This document shows, piece by piece, positions 1 to 8,917 of a DNA stretch of 64,000 bases. Source of the DNA: Poriferisodalis sp965198245 (GTDB lineage Bacteria > Actinomycetota > Acidimicrobiia > Acidimicrobiales > Poriferisodalaceae). Position 1 is the stretch's first letter. Every line of letters starts with the position of its first letter. Made by a program: the position numbers and the translations under genes. Where the stretch lies: contig NZ_OZ240249.1 in the NCBI RefSeq assembly GCF_965198245.1, forward strand, positions 3,410,001-3,474,000, read 5' to 3'. The notes beneath the pieces were generated by a model. The model saw only the letters and a program-made list of their open reading frames with translations, was not told the origin of the DNA and did not search any database.

Positions 1-234
1 GGCGACTGAGGCACCGCACAGCCGTCGGCGAGATGGGCCTTGTTCGAGTGCGCTGGGTATATGTGTTGTGCTCATGTGTTGTTGAATTGCTATGGATAGG
101 TCGTGTAGGGTTCCGCGATCAGCAATCAGTTCGGGTCCCTAGTGCAGTGCGGCGTTGGGCCGCTTCGAGCCTGTCCGGGGTCCCAAGGCCGTCTTGGAGT
201 TTGTCCGTGATGTTCGACGCCCGCCTGTCTCAGA

Positions 235-247
235 CCCCCCCCCCCCC
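235..247. repeat. 13-nt poly-C tract before the surface-protein start
   Basis: An uninterrupted run of 13 C lies 5 nt upstream of the ATG at 253. The ATG at 210 is preceded by GGAG (196-199, 10 nt spacing). With 13 C, translation from 210 runs out of frame and stops at 350. With 12 or 15 C it would read straight into the surface-protein frame. Simple slippage could therefore switch the gene, or the tract length may be an assembly error. Confidence 0.85.
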
Positions 248-252
248 GCGGA

Positions 253-3200
253 ATGAGGCCCCGCAGGCGCAGATGGTCGGTGCCCGCAGCGCTGGCGGCG
301 ATGACGCTCGCGGCAGCAGTGCTGTCTCCTGCTGCGGGAGCGTCGTCTAGCTCTTTGCATCCCAAGGGCCTGTCCGCGTCGCTGGCGGACGGCGTGGTCA
401 CTTTGAGCTGGAACGCGCCGGTTGACGACGCCGAGGGAGTCACCGGCTACCAGGTCCTGCGTCGCCGCCCCGGGGTGGACGCAGTCGGCACGTTCCACGT
501 GATCGCCGCAGACACCGCCACCAGCGACGTCTCGTTCGTGGATCGATGCGCTGATCAGCCCGGCACCGCGTACACCTATCGGGTCAAAGCGCGCCGCGGC
601 GACCAGCTCAGCCGCTGGGGCAACTACTCGCGCGTCGACCTCGCCGCCGGCTATGTGTCGGCTGACCCGCAGACCGGCTGTGATCCCGACACCGGCGCAC
701 CCCCCACCGATCCCGACCCAGACCCCGACAACGGCGACGGCGACGACGGCGACGGCGACGGCAACGGCGGCGATCCCGGCAACGGCGGCGATCCCGGCAA
801 CGGCGGCGGCGACGACGACGGTGAGGGCGGTGTTGCTGGTTCGGCGGTGTCGGTGAGGTCGGGCACGAGCCAGCAGCAGGACCCACAGCAGGACGACAAG
901 CAGTTCGTGCCCCCGCCCGACAACGGCGAAGGGGCGGTCGTGGTGCGGTCCTCGCCGCAGGTCACGGTCCCAGAGCAGTTCCAGGACCGCTCCGCCCTGT
1001 CGGGCCTGCCCGCGAGCTATCCCAGCACGATCGGCGGTTCTCCGGCATTCGACGACTATCCCGACGGCTACAAGTACGAAGTGCTGGAGGAGTATGACGA
1101 TGAGAGCTTCCTGCCCCGCAATTTCGCCGCGGAGCTGCGCGACGACGGCATCAAGCTGACATGGGACGAACCGAACGAGGTGCTGGCCTGCTTGGAGTAC
1201 GACACCGAGCGGGTGCCCGGCACCCTGGAAACCGTGCGATATGTCCATCCCAGCGGCTACAGGGCGTGGAAGACCACGGAGACCGGCGGCTACTGGAGGT
1301 ACACCTGCGCCGACGAGCGCGGCTTGGCGGGTTATGAGATCTATCGCACCTCGTTCGGGCACGTCTACGACGTCGCCGCGGACACCGTGAGGCTGCTGTC
1401 GGACAGCGAGCCTCTGCTCATCCACACCTTCGACAGATCACAGCCTCACACCGGGTTCGAGTTCACCGACAACAGCCGCGACGCGCTCGTCGGCCCGCGG
1501 GCGCACATCTACCGGATCCGCTCCGTGTACCTAACTCTCGGAGCTCTCGACCGCGACGTCGGCGGCCGCCTGTCCGAGAGCACGTACGTCTCCCGTGAGC
1601 GCGACGCCGCTCGGCCCGACGCCGAGTCCCCCCAGGACCTGACCGTGTCGATTCCGACCAAGCAGGCCGTGGCCGACGGCACGACGTTGGCGATCAACCT
1701 GGACTGGGATGCGCCCAGCCAGGACGCGTCGTCGGTCACCGGCTACGTCATCCAGCGCCGCCTCGTCACCCAGAAACAACGCGCACTGCCTTTCGCGGAC
1801 GTCGCCACCATCACCGCCAGCAGCATCACCGAATGGGCTGACACCGGCAGCGACGTGACCACGACCGCGAACAAGCCCGTCTACAACAGCGCAGGCAACT
1901 TCGTGCAAACCGCTTCCTATCCCGAGATCGCTGCGCTGACCCAGTTCTCCTACCGGGTGATCGCGGTGCGCGGCACCGACCGCAGCAACCCCACCAAAGC
2001 GGTGTCCACCGATTCTGAACGCCAGCTGCCCGCAGCCGGCCTCGTGACCGTCACCGACACCTGGCGCACCGGCGCCACCATCCGGGTCAACATGACCGGC
2101 ACCGACGCGGCCGGCAGCCAGCTCGGCAACCACGCAAAGGACCACCTCGCCCTGTCACCGCCGCGCTCGGGCCCCGAGAACCGGCTGCTGCACGTGGGCA
2201 TCGGCGCCAAAGGCTGGGGGCACAACACCTGTCTGCCTGAGGTGCCGGTGGTTGTGCGGCCTGCCACCGTGACCTATGGCCGGGTGGAGTTCAACACCGG
2301 CGCCTTGACCCGAACGGGGGTTCGGATACCGTCCGCGACGGCGAGTCTGTCGTTCGACGAGGGCGGCTCGAAGAGTTACTGGATGAGGCTCAAAGCGGCG
2401 CCGGACGCCGACACGGTGATCGACATCGCGCCGAGGGCGGGCAGCGACAGCGATGTGTCGGTGTCGCCGTCGAGCCTGACGTTCACCGCGTCGAACTGGC
2501 GCGGCTGGCAGGAGGTGACCGCGACCGCACTCAGGGACGGCGACAGCGACGACGACATCGTGGTGGTGACCCACAAGCGCAGGTCCGGCATCGACGGCTT
2601 CACCGTCCCCGATGTGACGCTCTCCGTGAACGACGTATTCGGGGTGACCGTGTCCCCGAGGCGTCTGTCGATCAAAGACGACACCTCCAAGACCTACACG
2701 GTGGTGCTGAGCGAGGCGCCCACCAGCGGCAACGTGGTGATCCAGGTCGGGCAGAGCGGCACACAGATCAAGTTCGGCGGGACGGGCAATCTGGTCTTCA
2801 CGCGGGTGAATTGGTCTGTGCCGAAGACGGTGACGCTGAGTGCCGTTGAGGGGGCTTCGGGATCGTCGGATCGTGCTGTGACGTTCACCCACACCGTCAC
2901 CTCGAGCGGCAACCAGTACGACAACCTCGTGATCGACAGCGTGCAGGCGATCGCCTACGCCCAGGACCCCGCGCCCGACTACCACGCCAACCAGGACGCC
3001 TCCGATGACGCCCTCAACGAAGGCTGCACCCACACCGACGACGCATCGGTCACCGTCAGCGGCCTGACCCCGGGCACCACCTACACCGCCGAAGCCATCT
3101 TCCGGCTCGTGTCGGAGGAGAAATACATCGGCGGCCAAGGCGCCGGCGTCAAAGCCGAGAACTTCATCCCCACCTTCGACGGCGGCTTCTACCCCGGCGG

Positions 3201-3255
3201 CATCTGGTCGCCCGCACACCTCGTCGGCACCGTCACCTTCACCACCAACCCATAA
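253..3255 (+). CDS. Secreted fibronectin-III / Calx-beta-like multidomain surface protein
   Basis: This 1000-residue protein is predicted to be exported and probably mediates adhesion or extracellular binding; no catalytic motif is visible. Residues 1-30 form a signal peptide (RPRRRR n-region, Ala-rich core, PAAGA before the likely cleavage site). Fn3-like domains lie at about 36-130 (VTGYQVLRRR), 289-445 and 458-592 (VTGYVIQRRL). An Asp/Gly/Asn-rich linker occupies 141-195. Two Calx-beta-like repeats follow at about 693-795 and 798-900, and an Fn3-type C-terminus (GLTPGTTYTAEA) ends the chain. The ATG at 253 has no usable Shine-Dalgarno. The ATG at 210 does, but is out of frame by one C of the preceding poly-C tract, so the true N-terminus is uncertain. 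The domain calls rest on sequence pattern only. Confidence 0.8.
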   Translation: MRPRRRRWSVPAALAAMTLAAAVLSPAAGASSSSLHPKGLSASLADGVVTLSWNAPVDDAEGVTGYQVLRRRPGVDAVGTFHVIAADTATSDVSFVDRCADQPGTAYTYRVKARRGDQLSRWGNYSRVDLAAGYVSADPQTGCDPDTGAPPTDPDPDPDNGDGDDGDGDGNGGDPGNGGDPGNGGGDDDGEGGVAGSAVSVRSGTSQQQDPQQDDKQFVPPPDNGEGAVVVRSSPQVTVPEQFQDRSALSGLPASYPSTIGGSPAFDDYPDGYKYEVLEEYDDESFLPRNFAAELRDDGIKLTWDEPNEVLACLEYDTERVPGTLETVRYVHPSGYRAWKTTETGGYWRYTCADERGLAGYEIYRTSFGHVYDVAADTVRLLSDSEPLLIHTFDRSQPHTGFEFTDNSRDALVGPRAHIYRIRSVYLTLGALDRDVGGRLSESTYVSRERDAARPDAESPQDLTVSIPTKQAVADGTTLAINLDWDAPSQDASSVTGYVIQRRLVTQKQRALPFADVATITASSITEWADTGSDVTTTANKPVYNSAGNFVQTASYPEIAALTQFSYRVIAVRGTDRSNPTKAVSTDSERQLPAAGLVTVTDTWRTGATIRVNMTGTDAAGSQLGNHAKDHLALSPPRSGPENRLLHVGIGAKGWGHNTCLPEVPVVVRPATVTYGRVEFNTGALTRTGVRIPSATASLSFDEGGSKSYWMRLKAAPDADTVIDIAPRAGSDSDVSVSPSSLTFTASNWRGWQEVTATALRDGDSDDDIVVVTHKRRSGIDGFTVPDVTLSVNDVFGVTVSPRRLSIKDDTSKTYTVVLSEAPTSGNVVIQVGQSGTQIKFGGTGNLVFTRVNWSVPKTVTLSAVEGASGSSDRAVTFTHTVTSSGNQYDNLVIDSVQAIAYAQDPAPDYHANQDASDDALNEGCTHTDDASVTVSGLTPGTTYTAEAIFRLVSEEKYIGGQGAGVKAENFIPTFDGGFYPGGIWSPAHLVGTVTFTTNP

Positions 3256-3548
3256 CCCCACGCCTCAGAGCACGCCTCCGACAGCCGCGTGACGACCGCA
3301 TCTTTGCGGGCAGCGCGGTCGACGCATGGAGCGTTGAGGCTGGAAGACAACGCCTCGGGATCGTCCGTCAATTGCCTCTAGCGCCGGGCTCTATTGAGCC
3401 ACAAGCGGCACATAACGAGATCCTCATTCCAGTCGTGCGAGATGCTCACGAACTCGTCGTCGTTTACCGGTTTCTCGCGGTCGGCTGACACTTAGCTTCC
3501 CAAAGCGGCGATTCAGTCGATCCCGCGCCGCCGGACGCAAGTGGCTAC

Positions 3549-5438
3549 GTGCTGATCGCGACGGCACCCCGCACGGCTCGGTGCCGTCGAAACGCACGGG
3601 CATTCCGGCAATGCGTGACCGGTACAGACGACAGTCAGCAGCGCCTGCTGAGGATCATCGGCCGTATGCCGCTCGCGAGCGTCGAGAATCTGACGGCGGT
3701 CATCGATGTCGCAGCACCGCAGCTCCGCCAACAGCTCGCTTCGCTGCGCAACGCAGACTTGGTTGCGTCAACCCGGCGCGGGATGAGCGAGAACTCGCAG
3801 GATCGCTGGTTCTTGACGAGCCAAGCGATCCCGTGGGTGTACGCAACCGACCACACGCATCTCACTCCCCGGGAAGGGGCTCGCGCCCCACGGGCCGCAC
3901 GCCTTCGTTGCGACGCTGGTGTACCCAGCGCACCCAGAGGGGTTTTCGCGTCGGATCATGAGCACCTGGCACACCTCGAGGAGCCGTTCTTCTCGCCCTT
4001 CGTCCCCCCGGTCACCGCAGGCAGCACGTCGACAAGCCTCCATGAGCATCCGCCGTGGACAGCAACAGCACGAGGCATCAGAACGTGCCTGCGGCGGCTG
4101 CCCATGCTCGAAGCGGTGTACCGGATCGCGCCAGACCTGATGCGCAACGGTTCGACGATCTGGCCGGCGGACGGCGTTCCCGCGGACGCCGAACTGCACA
4201 TGACCGACTTCCGCCTGCTGCGACATGGCGGCTTTTTCCACGCAGTCGCCCGCTACGGCGAGCCGATCTGGGTGACTTTCACCTATGTGGGCCTGCACGC
4301 GACAGAACGAGTGCTGAGACGCAAGCAACAACACCGCTTCTGGGGAATCGACTGCTACGTCGCTCATCAAGACCGCTGCTTCCGCATCGCAAACCGGGTC
4401 TTCTACGAAGATCCGGAGCAAACGGTCGAGCCTTCGGCGCAGGTCATCGTGGCCGCCGACGCTTGGGCGGCGGATCTTGTTCGCCGCACCCTTGTCGAGA
4501 CAGCGCCCACGCTCGTCTGCACCGCCGACGGACGATGGCGAGATGCCGTGGAAGTACGACCGTCCCGCGACCGGGTATCGGATCCGCCGGGGCATCCTCA
4601 GCTCGGCTGCGTGGAAGACATGCAACGCTGGACGTCTGCGAACTTCGATCTGGAAGCGATCGACGGACCGGCCGCATACCGGATCTTCCTGACGATCGCG
4701 CAGTTCCCGGCAATGCGCGCAGCGTGGCTCTCCGAACTGGTGCGCGAGTCAGCAGAGGCTGTCGACGAGTTGCTTGCCCGCTTCGTCGATCTCGGGCTTG
4801 TCGCCGAATTCGACGGGCGTTTCTATCTTGCGGAGCGAGGCATGCTGCGCGCGGCCAACCTGAGCCGGGTGCTAACGACGGTGATTCACAGCCGCCATGG
4901 CGCCCTGCTCGAATCCGACTACCGACAGCATGAGGCAGCGCACAACGACGGGATCAATCGGCTCGTCGTGCAGTTCGCGCGCGAAGGGGTCCCAGCCTTC
5001 GGCGGATGGCGCGCGGAGGTCAACCTGCCGAACATCACACAGGTCAGGCCAGATTTCGTCGTCCTGGTCGCCGAGGGGCCCTTCGGAGCAGGCGGCTACT
5101 GCGTCGAGTACGAGCGCAATGCGACCACACCGTCAGAGGTGCACCGCAAGCTGGGTCCGTACCGCAAATGCGCATGGCAGGGACAGCCGCTTCCGCTTCT
5201 GGTGGTCTGTGAGACCGAGAGAGCCGCGTACAACTTCCAGAACACGATCTTCGGCTTGCCCCTGCTTGTCACCTGTTTCGACGCTGCATTGGCCGGGCCG
5301 CTGACCGGCGACGCCACGGTGTGGGCACGCGAGGGCGAGACAGTCGCGCTGCATTGTCGTGAGCATGTGACGCTGGTGAGTGATGCGGCTCAGCAGACCG
5401 AGCGGACGATGGACATGTCGAGCGCGGCGACTCAGTGA
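3549..5438 (+). CDS. Replication-relaxation-like protein with C-terminal nuclease-like domain
   Basis: The 629-residue protein resembles the replication-relaxation family of plasmids and integrative elements, whose members combine winged helices with a restriction-nuclease-like fold. A winged-helix segment lies at about 26-90 and a second at about 375-430. The C-terminal 460-600 region contains HEAAHNDGIN, QVRPDFVV (Asp502) and CVEYERN (Glu520, Glu522), spaced like a PD-(D/E)xK core. The annotated start is GTG at 3549; an in-frame GTG at 3615 is equally plausible because the first 22 residues look non-conserved. The middle region (100-200) is poorly recognisable. It stands alone, next to a toxin remnant and a defence-type region, which fits a mobile origin. 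Family assignment is moderately sure; activity is inferred. Confidence 0.55.
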   Translation: MLIATAPRTARCRRNARAFRQCVTGTDDSQQRLLRIIGRMPLASVENLTAVIDVAAPQLRQQLASLRNADLVASTRRGMSENSQDRWFLTSQAIPWVYATDHTHLTPREGARAPRAARLRCDAGVPSAPRGVFASDHEHLAHLEEPFFSPFVPPVTAGSTSTSLHEHPPWTATARGIRTCLRRLPMLEAVYRIAPDLMRNGSTIWPADGVPADAELHMTDFRLLRHGGFFHAVARYGEPIWVTFTYVGLHATERVLRRKQQHRFWGIDCYVAHQDRCFRIANRVFYEDPEQTVEPSAQVIVAADAWAADLVRRTLVETAPTLVCTADGRWRDAVEVRPSRDRVSDPPGHPQLGCVEDMQRWTSANFDLEAIDGPAAYRIFLTIAQFPAMRAAWLSELVRESAEAVDELLARFVDLGLVAEFDGRFYLAERGMLRAANLSRVLTTVIHSRHGALLESDYRQHEAAHNDGINRLVVQFAREGVPAFGGWRAEVNLPNITQVRPDFVVLVAEGPFGAGGYCVEYERNATTPSEVHRKLGPYRKCAWQGQPLPLLVVCETERAAYNFQNTIFGLPLLVTCFDAALAGPLTGDATVWAREGETVALHCREHVTLVSDAAQQTERTMDMSSAATQ

Positions 5439-5445
5439 GCCGGAT

Positions 5446-5625
5446 TCAATCGCCGACCGGCCAGTGTTGGAGGTCGAGTTCTGGCATGGGGAAGTCCGCG
5501 AGATTCGCTGTGGCAAGCGACGCGCCTGCGCCGACTGCCGCAGCGGCAATGAGGCAGTCCGCTTGGTGGAGCGTTATGCCACGATGAATGCGCTCCGGCG
5601 CCGGGGTCCAGCTCACCTGTCTAGC
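5446..5625 (-). pseudogene. C-terminal remnant of a VapC-type PIN toxin
   Basis: An open stretch of 59 codons on the minus strand has no start codon upstream because it is closed by an in-frame stop at 5626-5628. Its product contains HQADCLIAAAA, then LATANLADFP and a final WPVGD. This is the typical C-terminal third of a PIN-domain ribonuclease: the late acidic residue with LIAA, then the T-N-x-x-D-F segment. The N-terminal part with the first catalytic Asp is missing, and the adjoining DNA belongs to the end of the DUF1214 gene. It is a truncated, presumably dead toxin gene left at the edge of the accessory region. Confidence 0.65.
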
Positions 5626-5643
5626 TCAGCGGCTGGAGCGTCC

Positions 5644-6756
5644 TCAGAGGCGGGTGTGGAGATCGGCGAGGGGGACCAGCTTGGCTTGGGGGGTCTCGAT
5701 CTCGCCTTCGGGCAGCATGAAGCGCCAGAAGGCGATGCCGAAGGGGCGGCCCTCGGTATCGAGCCAGTTGGGAGTGCCGGGGTCAGTGTGGGAGATGACG
5801 GCAGTGAATCGGCCGTCGGCGTCGGCAACCATCTGTGCCCGATTGAGCGAGATCGAACGGTTCGCGTAGTCGAGCGACTGCAGGTGGCGGTTCCACAGGC
5901 TCACGTTGGCGTAGCGGCAGCGGGGCCAGCGGGCCCGGATCACCAGCGCCTCGTCGGGACCGAACACGAACGGCGCCAGGGCGTATGCGGCGTCGGTGGC
6001 GGCGAGGCCGAGGTCGCCGGGCATGCCGGGTGGCGGGAACTCGTTCGGCACCAGCGAGACCCACGAACGGGGTTCGCCGTCGATCATCGGCGGGCGGTCC
6101 ACGGTGAGCTCGCGCACCAGCGCGGCAACCCGACGGATGCCGGCGCTGACCGAGGCATCGGACGGTCGGGGCGGGGGCGTGCCGTCGATGACCTCGATAT
6201 GCATTGCAGGCACTCGGTCTGGATCTGTGCCCGCATGCGTGACGTCTTCGAAGTAGTGGCGGCAGATGATCGCCCCTTCTTGCGGAGGCAGCGCCAGCCA
6301 GTTGTGCTGCTGGGGCTCGCCGCCGAGGAGGAGTTCGAAACGGCCGTCGGCGTCGATGTCGAGGGTCGTGTCGTTGATCACGCTGAGCACCTGGTTGTCC
6401 ATGGACCCCCACCCAACGCTCGACTCGACGGTGATCGACACGTAAGTGGCGTCTTTGGTCTCGCCCCGCACGCGGTATGCGTAGTCGGCCGACACCGGGG
6501 CCTCGAAGTAGACGGTGTCGGGGTTGTCGCCCAGCAACTTGCGGTTCGGTGTTACCAAGCGCTCGAAGCGAGGGGCGGACGGGTCACGCTCGAACAGCCC
6601 GACCAGCCCCCACTGCAGGTAGTGCATGAGGGCGCGGTGGGCCTCGACGGCGTCCTCGTCGGTGTGCAGGTTCCACGCCGGCGAGATCCAGCGCTCGTCG
6701 GCTTCGCGCAGCGTGTCGATGAGCTCTGCGAGAGCTCGGCGGGAATCAGTGTCCAT
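5644..6756 (-). CDS. DUF1214-domain protein
   Basis: A 370-residue protein of the DUF1254/DUF1214 group. The C-terminal half (about 250-365) carries the DUF1214 signature: a stretch of hydrophobic beta strands, WPRCRYANVSLWNR, then NRAQ and FWRFMLPEGE near the end. No signal peptide or membrane segment is seen. It is encoded 12 nt downstream of a sulfotransferase-family gene on the same strand, so the two are probably cotranscribed. This pairing is common in actinobacteria, where both proteins are thought to act on lipid or steroid-like substrates, but the reaction is not established. The start ATG at 6756 gives the usual length. Confidence 0.75.
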   Translation of the reverse strand: MDTDSRRALAELIDTLREADERWISPAWNLHTDEDAVEAHRALMHYLQWGLVGLFERDPSAPRFERLVTPNRKLLGDNPDTVYFEAPVSADYAYRVRGETKDATYVSITVESSVGWGSMDNQVLSVINDTTLDIDADGRFELLLGGEPQQHNWLALPPQEGAIICRHYFEDVTHAGTDPDRVPAMHIEVIDGTPPPRPSDASVSAGIRRVAALVRELTVDRPPMIDGEPRSWVSLVPNEFPPPGMPGDLGLAATDAAYALAPFVFGPDEALVIRARWPRCRYANVSLWNRHLQSLDYANRSISLNRAQMVADADGRFTAVISHTDPGTPNWLDTEGRPFGIAFWRFMLPEGEIETPQAKLVPLADLHTRL

Positions 6757-6768
6757 GGCGGGCCCGGC

Positions 6769-8022
6769 TCAGCCTTCGGGAGCCAGGTCGAAGCGCTCGA
6801 TGTAGGGAGCGGTGGCGGCGCGTATGCCGTCGGTGGTCAAGCCCCAGTCTTCGGGCTGGTAGCGGTGCCTGCCGTACTTGCCCTTGGGCTTGTGGGCCAG
6901 GTAGTCCCGCACGGCTGAGGCGTAGGCATCGGTCAACGGCACGCCCATTTGTTCGAGCGCCGGACCCAGCGTGGCCACCGGGTCGCTCACGAGCTGTGTG
7001 TAGTTGATGTCCACGAAGCGCTCGTCGGGCACGGCGCCGGATTGACGCAGGCTCACCGAGTCGTTGAGGGCGAAGGCGAAGGCATCGTGCACGAATTGGG
7101 CGTTCCCGCCGACGTCCACGTTCTCGAAGCGCATCCAGTGGACCATGGCGGTGATGCTGGCGGTGGAGGCCATGGTGCGAGCCGGGTCGCGATGGGTCTG
7201 CACCACCCAGGCGTCATCGAAGGCCTCGAACAGCTGCGGCAGCACGAAGAGGTGTCCGGGCGTCTTGAGCACCCATTGCGTGCGGCCGGCACCGTGCTGG
7301 AGCACTTGGAGGATCTGGCGCTCGTAGCTGTAGTTCACCGCCAGGTCGGGAAACCACCCTTGCAGCGGGGCGATCATGCTCCAGTGAAAGCCGGCGAAGC
7401 TGCCCTGGGTGAGGGTGATGCACTCGACGGGCAGGTCAGCCCGGAATTCGTGCATGGCCAGGAACTCGGGCTGGATGTCGGCCCAGAACTCCTGCTCGCA
7501 CTCCCCCATTTCGGTGGGATCGGCGAGGCCTGCTTCGGGCAGCGGCACCGGATGCAGCGCCTCGGCACCGATCGGGGCGCGCAGGTCAGGGTGCAGGTCG
7601 AGCAACTCGAACAGGATCGACGTGCCTGATCGGGCGGGACCAGCGATGATCACCGGAGCGGCCACCGGTTCGGCGGTGATTTCGGGCACGGCGTCGATGG
7701 CGGCGGTGAGCAGCAGGCGCGTGCGCAGTGAGCGCAGCAATTCCTGCTTGGTCATCAGCCGGCCGACCAGGTGCATGGGCGAGGCGTCCAGGTCGGCGAC
7801 CAGAGACTCGAAGCGTTCCTGCCAGCCGGGATCGCCAAGATCGCCTGTCGGCATGCCGCCGACCGAAGCAGTGGCCTGTTTCAGCAGCTCGCCGGCGTCG
7901 ATGGGCACGAGGTCCCCGGGCCGGCCGCCGACCGAGTCGGCCATGAGGTTGATGCGCCGAACCCAGTCGGGCCGGGTGAACCGTTCGGTCATGGGCGCAG
8001 GCACAGTGGAGTCTTGAGTCAT
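6769..8022 (-). CDS. Sulfotransferase-family protein
   Basis: The 417-residue product contains the PAPS-binding P-loop-like motif VIIAGPARSGTSILFELL at about 124-141, which is diagnostic of the sulfotransferase superfamily. A later WVLKTPGH segment and a VQTHRDPARTMAS segment match the second PAPS-contact region. It probably transfers sulfate to an unknown acceptor in the cytoplasm. The ATG at 8022 is chosen over an upstream in-frame start at 8085 because the family homology begins soon after it. The gene is followed at 12 nt by the DUF1214 gene. The acceptor specificity cannot be read from the sequence. Confidence 0.8.
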   Translation of the reverse strand: MTQDSTVPAPMTERFTRPDWVRRINLMADSVGGRPGDLVPIDAGELLKQATASVGGMPTGDLGDPGWQERFESLVADLDASPMHLVGRLMTKQELLRSLRTRLLLTAAIDAVPEITAEPVAAPVIIAGPARSGTSILFELLDLHPDLRAPIGAEALHPVPLPEAGLADPTEMGECEQEFWADIQPEFLAMHEFRADLPVECITLTQGSFAGFHWSMIAPLQGWFPDLAVNYSYERQILQVLQHGAGRTQWVLKTPGHLFVLPQLFEAFDDAWVVQTHRDPARTMASTASITAMVHWMRFENVDVGGNAQFVHDAFAFALNDSVSLRQSGAVPDERFVDINYTQLVSDPVATLGPALEQMGVPLTDAYASAVRDYLAHKPKGKYGRHRYQPEDWGLTTDGIRAATAPYIERFDLAPEG

Positions 8023-8086
8023 ATGAGCGAGGAACGTATCAGTGCGCCGCAATAGAGCACGCAAACTCGATCCGGCACCGGGCATG

Positions 8087-8117
8087 ATGTACAGATTAAA
8101 AAATCGCTTTTGTACAT
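8087..8117. promoter_or_regulatory. Inverted repeat upstream of vapB, candidate operator
   Basis: ATGTACA at 8087-8093 is mirrored by TGTACAT at 8111-8117 with a 17-nt AT-rich spacer, 27 nt before the vapB start. Toxin-antitoxin pairs usually autoregulate through palindromes at this place. The role is inferred. Confidence 0.5.
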
Positions 8118-8143
8118 TTTGGTTCCACTGGTACGGTCTGAAT

Positions 8144-8407
8144 ATGAACGTTGCAACGACGGAGTTCCGAGCGAGGCTGCGTCACTGGCTGGACTGCGCC
8201 CGCTCTGGCGAAGAGGTGGTCATCACCGAACGAGGCGTTCCTGTCGCAAGGCTCTCGGGTATCGACTCGGCTCCGACCATCGAGCGACTGACTGCGCAAG
8301 GCGTGATCTCGCGACCCGTGCGAGGCGACCGACCCAAGGCGACAGGACAACGGCGTCCTCGTCCTCGCTCGCCCTTGTCGGATCTGGTGAGCGATCAGCG
8401 CCGCTGA
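8144..8407 (+). CDS. vapB: Phd/YefM-type antitoxin (VapB partner)
   Basis: An 87-residue antitoxin of the Phd/YefM fold. The N-terminal half (VATTEFRARLRHWLDCARSG, then EEVVITERGVPVARL) is the standard prevent-host-death signature: a DNA-binding dimer that represses its own operon. The basic, proline-rich C-terminus (about 55-87) would be the disordered part that blocks the toxin. The ATG at 8144 is preferred over the in-frame 8042 because the inverted repeat at 8087-8117 and the family start both fit it. The next gene, a PIN-domain toxin, begins 3 nt after the stop, so the pair forms a complete vapBC module. Confidence 0.85.
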   Translation: MNVATTEFRARLRHWLDCARSGEEVVITERGVPVARLSGIDSAPTIERLTAQGVISRPVRGDRPKATGQRRPRPRSPLSDLVSDQRR

Positions 8408-8410
8408 GCA

Positions 8411-8857
8411 GTGGCCATCGCCTACTTCGACGCCAGCGCGTTGGTGAAGCTGATCGTCGACGAAGCCGGCAGCGAGATCGCAGAGGCGATCTGGGACGGA
8501 TGCGACGCAGCCGTGTCCAGCAGGCTGGCCTTCACCGAAGTCTGTGCCGCGCTCGCCGCCGCTGGCCTGCGAGGCGACCTCGACGAGACAGAAGTTGTGG
8601 ACTGCGAGCAGCGCTGGCAACAGGTTTGGGCAAGCGTCCAGCCGGTCGAGCTCAGCGAGCGAGTAGAACAGTCCGCTGGCCAGCTCGCGCGACGCCACAG
8701 GCTGCGGGGAGCCGACGCCGTCCATCTGGCGAGTGCGCTGGTGCTCGACGCCGCTGACCTCGTGGTTGCGGTGTGGGATCGCCGCCTCCACGACGGCGCT
8801 GTAGCCGAGCAACTTGCCGTCGTGCCTGCCACCTTGCAACGCCTGACGAACAACTGA
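8411..8857 (+). CDS. vapC: PIN-domain ribonuclease toxin VapC
   Basis: A 148-residue PIN-domain protein, the toxin partner of the preceding Phd-type antitoxin. The N-terminus AYFDASALVKL supplies the first catalytic Asp (residue 7), FTEVCAAL the conserved Glu, and RGADAVHLASAL the third acidic group; VAVWDRRLHDGA gives the last Asp. Such proteins cut tRNA or rRNA in a metal-dependent way and arrest growth when free of antitoxin. The GTG start lies 3 nt after the antitoxin stop. All active-site residues are present, so it is probably functional. Confidence 0.88.
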   Translation: MAIAYFDASALVKLIVDEAGSEIAEAIWDGCDAAVSSRLAFTEVCAALAAAGLRGDLDETEVVDCEQRWQQVWASVQPVELSERVEQSAGQLARRHRLRGADAVHLASALVLDAADLVVAVWDRRLHDGAVAEQLAVVPATLQRLTNN

Positions 8858-8889
8858 GAGCCGCGAAGCTTGAGATCAGGTTCGCCTCC

Positions 8890-8917
8890 ATGACCATATG
8901 TCCTACCATATGGTCAT
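8890..8917. promoter_or_regulatory. Perfect 11-bp inverted repeat at the RHH antitoxin start
   Basis: ATGACCATATG (8890-8900) and CATATGGTCAT (8907-8917) form a perfect inverted repeat with a 6-nt spacer. The right arm is itself part of a palindrome (8905-8914) and overlaps candidate ATG start codons at 8898, 8910 and 8916. This is a likely autoregulatory operator for the ribbon-helix-helix antitoxin encoded here. Confidence 0.6.

Noticed and set aside
33..350. Reading frame across the poly-C tract on the plus strand
   Set aside because: Out of frame with the surface protein and without domain content. Only its part from 210 matters as a possible alternate start.
139..1425. 428-codon minus-strand frame under the surface protein
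   Set aside because: Antisense shadow of a high-GC gene; low complexity and no recognisable domain.
5380..6918. 512-codon plus-strand frame opposite the DUF1214 gene
   Set aside because: Antisense shadow; the minus-strand protein has family motifs and this one has none.
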